Made by a program: the position numbers and the translations under genes. The notes under the pieces were generated by a model that saw only the letters and a program-made list of their open reading frames with translations, had not been told where the DNA came from and did not search any database. A DNA stretch of 5,659 bases. Source: Bacillota bacterium. Lineage in GTDB: Bacteria; Bacillota; Clostridia; Tissierellales; Sedimentibacteraceae. The stretch covers positions 1 through 5,659 of the forward strand of contig JARBUP010000194.1 of NCBI GenBank assembly GCA_029239575.1, written 5' to 3'. This document shows, piece by piece, positions 1-5,258 of this stretch (position 1 is its first letter; every line of letters begins with the position of its first letter).

Positions 1-252
1 CCTGCTACAATAGGAATAAATAAGCTTAAAAATTATATACAAAACGAAAATTCAATTGTTTTAATGAAAGTTTATAAAAATTATGATGAAGTTATAAATT
101 TGCTATTAGATGAAAAACTTGAAAATTGTTCAATTGCCGTTAGCAATTCATCAAAAGAAGAAGAAGTAGTTTATAAAAATATTAAAGATATGAAAAAAGA
201 AGATGTTTCTTATTTTACAACAATATTAATTAATAAAAGATGGGAGATTTAA
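1..252 (+). CDS. cbiL: CbiL, cobalt-factor II / precorrin-2 C20-methyltransferase, 3' end only
   Basis: Only the last 83 residues are visible. The frame is open back to base 1 and already looks like family sequence before the first internal ATG at 64, so that ATG is not the start and the gene begins upstream. Diagnostic pieces are PAT near the left edge, VLMKVY (visible residues 20-25), a VS.SS-type turn followed by EEEVVYKNI, and the terminal strand YFTTILI, which resemble the C-terminal part of the S-adenosylmethionine-dependent CbiL/CobI family (usually about 230 residues). The family methylates C20 of the factor II or precorrin-2 ring in the cytoplasm. The stop codon abuts the cbiH start with no gap, implying co-transcription and coupled translation. 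The usual VSR motif reads VSN here. The anaerobic (Cbi) rather than aerobic (CobI) assignment rests on the clostridial-type context, not on a residue I can point to. Confidence 0.82.
   Translation, partial: PATIGINKLKNYIQNENSIVLMKVYKNYDEVINLLLDEKLENCSIAVSNSSKEEEVVYKNIKDMKKEDVSYFTTILINKRWEI
242..246 (+). promoter_or_regulatory. Ribosome binding site of cbiH
   Basis: GGGAG lies six bases before the ATG at 253, inside the last codons of cbiL. It supports this ATG as the start and shows that cbiH translation begins while ribosomes finish cbiL. Confidence 0.7.
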
Positions 253-972
253 ATGATATATGCAATTGGAATAGGGCCTGGAAGCTTTGAAACTATGACA
301 TATGAAGCAGTAAAGGCTATTGAAAACTCAGAAGTTATAGTTGGATATAAAACTTATATAAATTTAATAGTTGACATGATAAAAGACAAAGAGGTAATAT
401 CAAACGGAATGATGCAGGAAATAGACAGGGTTAAAAAAGCTGTTGAAATTTCTAAAACAGGAAAAACAGTAGCTGTCATCAGCTCTGGAGATGCTGGTGT
501 ATACGGCATGGCAGGACTTGTGTTGGAACTTGCTGAAGGAGAAGAAGTAAAAATAATAAGTGGAGTTACAGCATCAACTGCAGCAGCTGCAGTTCTTGGA
601 GCTCCTCTTATGCATGATTTTTGCCACATAAGTTTAAGTGATTTGATGACACCCTTGGATTTAATTTATAAAAGAGTTGAGTTAGCAGCAGAATGTGATT
701 TTGTAATTTGTTTATATAATCCGAGGAGCAATGGTCGTCCTGATTATTTGAAAAAAAGCATTGAACTTATGAAAAAACATAAGCAGGGAACCACACCAGT
801 TGGAATTGTAAGGAATGTGTCGAGAAATAATCAAGAAGTGAATATATGCACTTTAGATACAATTGATTATGAAATAGTTGATATGTTAAGCATTGTAATA
901 ATAGGAAACAAATCATCTTATATTGATAATAATAAAATTATAACCAGGAGAGGTTACGAAAATAAGAGGTAG
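253..972 (+). CDS. cbiH: CbiH, cobalt-factor III / precorrin-3B C17-methyltransferase
   Basis: This 239-residue protein is full length for the CbiH/CobJ family (about 240). It uses S-adenosylmethionine to methylate C17 and drives the ring contraction that turns the porphyrin-like macrocycle into a corrin. Visible landmarks are GIGPG (residues 6-10) at the N-terminal methyltransferase loop, VIVGYKTY (28-35), SSGDAGVYGMA (77-87), an alanine-rich GVTAS block from 104, HISLSDLMTP (125-134), LYNPRSNGRP (154-163), GIVRNVSR (184-191), IIGN (216-219) and a terminal TRRGY (231-235), all in the family order. It is a single-domain protein with no ferredoxin-like or CbiG fusion. The ATG directly follows the cbiL stop codon and has a GGGAG site. 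Its central part is clearly richer in G+C than its neighbours, which fits its many Gly and Ala codons. CbiH is preferred over CobJ because of the clostridial-type context; the fold alone would not separate them. Confidence 0.93.
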   Translation: MIYAIGIGPGSFETMTYEAVKAIENSEVIVGYKTYINLIVDMIKDKEVISNGMMQEIDRVKKAVEISKTGKTVAVISSGDAGVYGMAGLVLELAEGEEVKIISGVTASTAAAAVLGAPLMHDFCHISLSDLMTPLDLIYKRVELAAECDFVICLYNPRSNGRPDYLKKSIELMKKHKQGTTPVGIVRNVSRNNQEVNICTLDTIDYEIVDMLSIVIIGNKSSYIDNNKIITRRGYENKR

Positions 973-974
973 GA
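966..974 (+). promoter_or_regulatory. Ribosome binding site of hemA
   Basis: GAGGTAGGA overlaps the last codons and TAG stop of cbiH. The AGGA core (971-974) sits only one base from the ATG at 976, while GAGG (966-969) is six bases away and is the better-spaced core. It supports the start at 976. Confidence 0.6.
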
Positions 975-975
975 A

Positions 976-2214
976 ATGGAAGTTGCAGTAATTGGATTAA
1001 ATCATAATTTATCACCTATTAAAATAAGAGAAAAAGTTTCATTTACAGAAGCTAAGAAAATTGAAGCAACTACGATATTAACTGATAAAGAAATAGAAGA
1101 AGTTATTATTTTGTCCACATGTAACAGAAGTGAAATATATATTGCATCAGATAATATTGAAAAAGCTGTTAGTGTTGTAGAAAATTTTTTTGTATCATAT
1201 TTTAAAGATAAAAGCATTGAAAATTATGTGTTTAGCAAAATAAAGGATGAAGCGGTTTGCCATATTTTTGAAGTATGTGCTGGTTTGGATTCTATTGTAA
1301 TAGGTGAAGATCAAATACTTGGCCAAGTTAAAGATGCATTGATTACATCCATAGAATTAAAAGGCAGCAGCAAAATATTGAACAAACTATTTAGAGAAGC
1401 TATTACACTTGCTAAAAAAATAAAAACTGAAACAAAAGTGTCGGATAATCCATTGTCTATAAGTTATATAGGGGTAAAAAAACTTCGTGATAAAATTCAG
1501 GATTTATCAGATAAAAAAGTTTTAGTTATAGGAATTGGTAAAATGGGTATTTTGGCTTTGACTCATATAAGGGAATATGGTACTGGACAAATATTTATTT
1601 GCAATAGGAAATTAAGTAAGTCAATAGAAATATCTGAAAAAATAAAAGATATTCAAGTTATAAAATTTGAAAATTTTAAAGATATAATCCGTGATGTTGA
1701 CATAATAATTAGTGCAACTTCATCGCCTCATGTAATTATTAAAGAAGAAAATATAGATAAAAATAGAACAAAACCATTGTATATTCTTGATTTAGCTATG
1801 CCAAGGGATGTTGATGAAAATTTAAAAAATGTAAATAATGTTTTTTTATTTGATGTAGATTCTTTAAAGATTGAATCCGAAGAAAACAAAATGATAAGGG
1901 AAACTATTTTAAAGGAAAGCATGGCTTATATAGATGAAAGCATTAGAGAATTTAATTTATGGAAAAGCACCATAAAAGCTGATAAAGTTCTTGAATCAAT
2001 GTATAAAAAATGTAACCATATAAAATCAGATACTCTTTCGTATATTTACAGAAAAACAGATTTAAGCTGCAGGGATAAAAAAATAATTGAAAAAATGGTT
2101 GAATCATCCCTAAAAAGACTTATGAGAGAAATGGTTTTAAATTTAAAGGATACTAAGGAGGAAAAAAAGTTAAACGAGTATGTAAAAGTGCTCAATGAAC
2201 TTTTTGAATTTTAA
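976..2214 (+). CDS. hemA: HemA, glutamyl-tRNA reductase
   Basis: This 412-residue protein reduces glutamyl-tRNA(Glu) with NADPH to glutamate-1-semialdehyde, the first committed step of the C5 route to 5-aminolevulinate. The N-terminal catalytic domain carries STCNR (47-51), with Cys49 as the expected thioester nucleophile, then EIY. The signature CAGLDS (101-106) and GEDQILGQVK (110-119) follow, with His96 just before. The middle domain is a Rossmann fold with VLVIGIGKMG (182-191) for NADPH and DLAMPRDVD (272-280). The C-terminal part from about 310 is helical and matches the dimerisation domain. Length is normal for the family. It starts three bases after cbiH and its TAA stop overlaps the next ATG by one base. 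The usual Leu-Leu-His motif near the C-terminus reads KRLMRE here. A Shine-Dalgarno-like stretch and A-run lie near its 3' end. Identification is secure. Confidence 0.97.
   Translation: MEVAVIGLNHNLSPIKIREKVSFTEAKKIEATTILTDKEIEEVIILSTCNRSEIYIASDNIEKAVSVVENFFVSYFKDKSIENYVFSKIKDEAVCHIFEVCAGLDSIVIGEDQILGQVKDALITSIELKGSSKILNKLFREAITLAKKIKTETKVSDNPLSISYIGVKKLRDKIQDLSDKKVLVIGIGKMGILALTHIREYGTGQIFICNRKLSKSIEISEKIKDIQVIKFENFKDIIRDVDIIISATSSPHVIIKEENIDKNRTKPLYILDLAMPRDVDENLKNVNNVFLFDVDSLKIESEENKMIRETILKESMAYIDESIREFNLWKSTIKADKVLESMYKKCNHIKSDTLSYIYRKTDLSCRDKKIIEKMVESSLKRLMREMVLNLKDTKEEKKLNEYVKVLNELFEF
2155..2169 (+). other. Internal Shine-Dalgarno-like stretch with slippery A-run in hemA
   Basis: AAGGAGG (2155-2161) is the strongest Shine-Dalgarno match in the window, yet it lies inside hemA codons 394-396 and about 52 bases before the next gene start. 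It runs directly into seven A residues and a G, so codons 396-398 read GAA AAA AAG and contain the heptamer A AAA AAG, the same slippery type used for -1 frameshifting in dnaX. The nearest ATG downstream (2180) is followed at once by TAA. Any function is unproven: Lys/Glu-rich codons in an AT-rich gene can produce this by chance. Confidence 0.3.
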
Positions 2215-2843
2215 TGATATATTATCCTATTTGTTTCAATACTGAAAATAAAAAAATATTGGTGGTAGGCGGAGGAAAAGCTGCACTTTTAAAGATAAAT
2301 AGTCTTTTGAATACAAGTGCAGAAATAACTGTTATTTCAAAGGATTTTTCCTTTGATACATCAGAATTTAAAAAAGAATATAAAAATTTAAATTTTATTA
2401 AAGATAATTTTGAAATAAATAAAATAAAAACTGAATATGACATGGCTTTTATTTGTACGGATAATACAAAACTAAATACTGAAATTAGAGAATTTTTCAA
2501 ACATAAAAAAACAATAGTTATGTCGGCTGACAATAAAAAAGAGTCGGATTTTATTACATCTGCAATAATACAAAAAGAAAATATAACTATTTCTGTTAAT
2601 ACACAGGGTAAAAGTCCAACAGCTGCAAAATTAATATTAAATGAAATTGAAAAGTTACTTACAGAAGATTTTACTGAAAAAATAAATTTGGTTTGCAAAA
2701 TAAGAGAATTATTATTAAAAGAAAAAGAGGTTAATTCAAATATTAATATAAAGGATATAATGGATAGCCTAAACCTAAAAAGTAATAGAGAATTAATGGA
2801 TATTATCAATGACATAAAGGATAAAAGATACACAGGAGATTGA
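2214..2843 (+). CDS. sirC: Precorrin-2 dehydrogenase, SirC / CysG N-terminal type
   Basis: This 209-residue protein is the size of stand-alone SirC/Met8 proteins and matches the N-terminal half of CysG. The expected reaction is NAD+-dependent oxidation of precorrin-2 to sirohydrochlorin. The Rossmann nucleotide loop is ILVVGGGKAA (15-24), the second strand half is MAFICTDN (77-84), and NTQGKSP (129-135) corresponds to the SSGGTSP segment of CysG. Asp106 aligns with the catalytic Asp104 of E. coli CysG; Thr130 stands where CysG has Ser128. Residues 140-209 are a helical tail. Whether it also inserts metal, as CysG and Met8 do, cannot be told from sequence. The ATG overlaps the hemA stop by one base (TAATG) and lacks a nearby Shine-Dalgarno; in-frame stops at 2196 and 2205 exclude any much longer version. 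The gene sits where clostridial hem operons carry this function. The symbol is given by family resemblance. Confidence 0.88.
   Translation: MIYYPICFNTENKKILVVGGGKAALLKINSLLNTSAEITVISKDFSFDTSEFKKEYKNLNFIKDNFEINKIKTEYDMAFICTDNTKLNTEIREFFKHKKTIVMSADNKKESDFITSAIIQKENITISVNTQGKSPTAAKLILNEIEKLLTEDFTEKINLVCKIRELLLKEKEVNSNINIKDIMDSLNLKSNRELMDIINDIKDKRYTGD
2834..2838 (+). promoter_or_regulatory. Ribosome binding site of hemC
   Basis: AGGAG lies six bases before the ATG at 2845, within the last codons of the dehydrogenase gene. It fixes the hemC start. Confidence 0.75.
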
Positions 2844-2844
2844 A

Positions 2845-3744
2845 ATGAAAATTATTGTCGGAACAAGAGGAAGCAATTTAGCTTTAACTCAGACAAATTT
2901 AGTAATAAAAGAATTAAAAGAAAAAAATCCTGACTTACATTTTGAAATAAAGATTATAAAAACAAAAGGCGATATTGTATTAGATGTTCCACTTCATAAA
3001 TTAAATGCAAATGGTATATTTTCAAAAGAAATTGAACAGGCTCTATTAAATAAAGAAATAGACTTAGCAGTTCATTCTATGAAAGATATGCCTTCTAAAC
3101 ATACAAAAGGATTAATTTTTGGTGCAATACCTAAAGGAGAAGACCCGAGAGATGCTGTAGTTTCAAATAAAACTATAAATAAACTTTCAGATTTAGAAGG
3201 TTGTGTTATAGGAACTGGAAGCATAAGAAGGGATTTTCAGCTAAGAAATCTTATTAAAAACATAGAAGTTAAAGGTATAAGAGGAAATATTGAAAGCAGG
3301 ATGAATAAAATTGAGACGGAAAATCTTGATGGGGTTATTTTAGCTGCTTCTGGTTTAAAAAGAGCTAATTATGAAAATAGAATAAGTTATTATTTTGATC
3401 CTAAGATATTTATTCCATCTCCTTGCCAAGGTATTTTAGCATTGCAGATAAGAGAAGATGATGAAGAAATAAATAGTATTTTAAAAACGATTGAACATTT
3501 TGAAACTACAATAAAAGCAAAAGCAGAAAGAGCATTTTTAAGAACTTTAGGTGTAGGCTGTGAATTTCCTATGGGTGCTTATTCTGAAATAAATGGTGAA
3601 TCACTGACATTACATGTTTTATATGGTGAAGAAAGTGGAAAATTTATGTTAAATTCAAAAGGTACTGCACATATTTCTGAAGCTGAAAATCTTGGTATTA
3701 AATTAGCTAAAGAATTAATTAATAAAAGCCTTTGTTTAAAGTAA
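2845..3744 (+). CDS. hemC: HemC, hydroxymethylbilane synthase (porphobilinogen deaminase)
   Basis: The 299-residue enzyme polymerises four porphobilinogen units into linear hydroxymethylbilane on a covalently bound dipyrromethane cofactor. Motifs in order are VGTRGSNLALTQT (5-17), KTKGD (39-43), HSMKDMPS (77-84) with Asp81 matching the catalytic Asp84 of E. coli, GTGSIRR (123-129) with the substrate-binding Arg pair 128-129, RGNIESR (146-152), ASGLKR (168-173), PSPCQGILAL (191-200) and the cofactor loop LGVGCEFPMGAY (235-246). Cys239 is the expected cofactor attachment site. Length is typical (about 300). Two motif changes stand out: Cys194 where most relatives have Gly in P.PGQG, and Gly125 where GTSS.RR is usual. 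One base separates it from the dehydrogenase stop, and 12 bases separate it from the next gene. The C-terminal domain ends near Leu298 without extension. Identification is secure. Confidence 0.97.
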   Translation: MKIIVGTRGSNLALTQTNLVIKELKEKNPDLHFEIKIIKTKGDIVLDVPLHKLNANGIFSKEIEQALLNKEIDLAVHSMKDMPSKHTKGLIFGAIPKGEDPRDAVVSNKTINKLSDLEGCVIGTGSIRRDFQLRNLIKNIEVKGIRGNIESRMNKIETENLDGVILAASGLKRANYENRISYYFDPKIFIPSPCQGILALQIREDDEEINSILKTIEHFETTIKAKAERAFLRTLGVGCEFPMGAYSEINGESLTLHVLYGEESGKFMLNSKGTAHISEAENLGIKLAKELINKSLCLK

Positions 3745-3751
3745 AGAGGGG
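3745..3751 (+). promoter_or_regulatory. Ribosome binding site of the cobA-hemD fusion
   Basis: AGAGGGG fills most of the 12-base gap between hemC and the fusion gene, five bases before the ATG at 3757. This is the longest gap in the window and leaves no space for a terminator or promoter. Confidence 0.75.
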
Positions 3752-3756
3752 AAATT

Positions 3757-5256
3757 ATGAAAAAAACAGGAAAAGTATATTTGGTGGGAGCTGGCATAGG
3801 TAGTGAAGAATATATAACTATAAAAGGAAAAAGAGTTTTAGAAGAAGCTGATGTAATAGTTTATGATAGACTTTTAAACATGAATTTATTAAATTTTAAT
3901 GATAAGTCTAAGGAATTTATAAATGCTGGCAAACAGTCTTCAAATCATATTTTAGCTCAAGATGATACAAATGAAATACTGGTAAAAAAAGCTTTAGAAG
4001 GTAAAACAGTAGTAAGGCTTAAAGGCGGAGATCCATATGTTTTTGGTAGAGGTGGAGAAGAAGCAGAATATTTGGTTGAAAGAGGAATTGAATTTGAGGT
4101 AGTGCCTGGTATAACATCAGGAATAGCAGGATTATGCTTTGCAGGCATTCCAATAACCCATAGGGATTACAGCTCATCTTTACATTTAATTACAGGACAT
4201 AAAAAAAATGAAGATAACTTAGATTTTAGTTCATTAGCAAATTTAAATGGAACAATTGTATTTTACATGGGCCTTGAAAATTTAGCAAATATATGCAATG
4301 GTTTTATAGTAAATGGAAAAAATCCTAATACACCATGTGCTGTAATAAGTCATGGTGGATATCCTGATCAAGTGGTTGTTTCATCTACTTTGAAAGAAAT
4401 TGAAAAAGTTATTGAAGATAAAAATGTTAAAAGTCCAAGTTTAATAGTGATTGGTGATGTCATAAAATTAAGAGATAAATTAAATTTTTATGAAAAAAAA
4501 TCTTTATTTGGGAAAAATATAGTTGTAACAAGAGCAAGGGCTCAAGCAAGCTCTTTAGTTAATAAATTAAGTGAGCTTGGAGCAAATGTAATTGAAGTTC
4601 CATCCATAGTTATTAAACAAATCAATGAAGACAAATTAACTATGGAAATAGAAAATTTAAAAAAATATTCCCACGTAATATTTACAAGTACAAATGCAGT
4701 TGAAATATTTATGAATAAGCTTTTTGACAATAAAGATGTGAGGGAACTTGGAAATATAAAAATATTTGCAATTGGAGATGGTACTGCAAATAAATTAAGA
4801 GAATATGGTATAAAGGCTGATTTTGTGCCAAGCAGTTTTGTTGCAGAATCATTGTTTGAAGAAATCAAAAACATTATAAATAAAAATCATTCTATATTGC
4901 TTCCAAGAGCATTAAAATCAAGACCATACTTAAAAGAAAAATTATCAGAAATATGTAATGTAGTTGAACTTCCTATTTATGATACTGTAACTGAATGTAT
5001 AAATGAAAATGAAAAAGAAAATTTAAAAAACACAAATATAGATTACATAACATTTACAAGTTCATCAACTGTAGAAAATTTTATTAAATTGGTTGATGAT
5101 GAAACATTAGAAAAAATTAAAAAATCAAAAATTATATCTATAGGGCCTATTACATCTAAAACAGCAGAAAATAACGGTTTAAATGTATATAAGGAATCAG
5201 AGGTTTATAATATAGATAATTTAGTAAATACAATTTTAAAAGATCAGGAGAAATAG
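3757..5256 (+). CDS. cobA-hemD: Fused uroporphyrinogen III methyltransferase / uroporphyrinogen III synthase
   Basis: A 499-residue two-domain protein. Residues 5-245 are the S-adenosylmethionine-dependent uroporphyrinogen III C2/C7 methyltransferase (SUMT): VGAGIGSE (10-17), VIVYDRL (33-39) with Asp37 matching Asp248 of CysG, VRLKGGDPYVFGRGGEE (86-102), VVPGIT (115-120), GIPITHRDYSSS (130-141), ITGHKK (145-150), FYMGL (169-173) with Met171 matching Met382 of CysG, and a closing LRDKLNF. Residues 250-495 are uroporphyrinogen III synthase (HemD): NIVVTRARAQ (254-263), FTSTNAVEIF (309-318), FAIGDGTA (337-344), LLPRA (381-385), PIYDT with Tyr408, FTSSSTVENF (433-442) and SIGPITS (461-467). The linker is only a few residues. 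One chain therefore makes uroporphyrinogen III and methylates it to precorrin-2, steering the intermediate to cobalamin and siroheme. Such fusions are known in clostridia. The SUMT glycine loop has Ile instead of the usual Pro. Confidence 0.95.
   Translation: MKKTGKVYLVGAGIGSEEYITIKGKRVLEEADVIVYDRLLNMNLLNFNDKSKEFINAGKQSSNHILAQDDTNEILVKKALEGKTVVRLKGGDPYVFGRGGEEAEYLVERGIEFEVVPGITSGIAGLCFAGIPITHRDYSSSLHLITGHKKNEDNLDFSSLANLNGTIVFYMGLENLANICNGFIVNGKNPNTPCAVISHGGYPDQVVVSSTLKEIEKVIEDKNVKSPSLIVIGDVIKLRDKLNFYEKKSLFGKNIVVTRARAQASSLVNKLSELGANVIEVPSIVIKQINEDKLTMEIENLKKYSHVIFTSTNAVEIFMNKLFDNKDVRELGNIKIFAIGDGTANKLREYGIKADFVPSSFVAESLFEEIKNIINKNHSILLPRALKSRPYLKEKLSEICNVVELPIYDTVTECINENEKENLKNTNIDYITFTSSSTVENFIKLVDDETLEKIKKSKIISIGPITSKTAENNGLNVYKESEVYNIDNLVNTILKDQEK
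5246..5250 (+). promoter_or_regulatory. Ribosome binding site of hemB
   Basis: AGGAG lies eight bases before the ATG at 5259 and fourteen before a second in-frame ATG at 5265. The spacing favours the first ATG. Confidence 0.7.
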
Positions 5257-5258
5257 CT

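Noticed and set aside
64..252. A separate 62-residue small protein starting at the ATG at 64
   Set aside because: The same frame is open to base 1, and residues before this ATG (PAT, then ..SIVL leading into MKVY) fit CbiL, so this is an internal methionine of a truncated larger gene.
371..400. A perfect TTGACA followed 18 bases later by TAATAT, resembling a sigma-A promoter inside cbiH
   Set aside because: The -10 element matches only four of six positions and the spacing is not optimal. Such matches are expected by chance in AT-rich DNA, and TTGACA also occurs at 1697 and 4724 without a good -10.
354..629. A 91-codon minus-strand frame inside cbiH
   Set aside because: It is antisense to the conserved CbiH motifs, including the Ala-rich block, which gives a spurious Ala/Ser-rich product.
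2180..2185. A start-stop pair (ATG TAA) downstream of the strong Shine-Dalgarno in hemA as a minimal regulatory frame
   Set aside because: The spacing from AAGGAGG to this ATG is about 18 bases, too long for normal initiation, and nothing else supports it.
2222..2833. A 203-codon open frame on the minus strand lying wholly inside the precorrin-2 dehydrogenase gene
   Set aside because: Its product is a low-complexity string of Ser, Phe, Leu and Ile with no recognisable motif. It mirrors Lys/Asn/Glu-rich codons of a clearly real gene on the + strand, and stop codons are rare on that strand for this reason.
3742..3759. A possible terminator or operator between hemC and the cobA-hemD fusion
   Set aside because: The gap is only 12 bases, is mostly the ribosome binding site, and has no inverted repeat or T-run.
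4542..4874. A 110-codon minus-strand frame inside the HemD half of the fusion gene
   Set aside because: No family motif and Ser/Phe/Ile-rich composition typical of antisense frames. The + strand is fully explained by HemD motifs.
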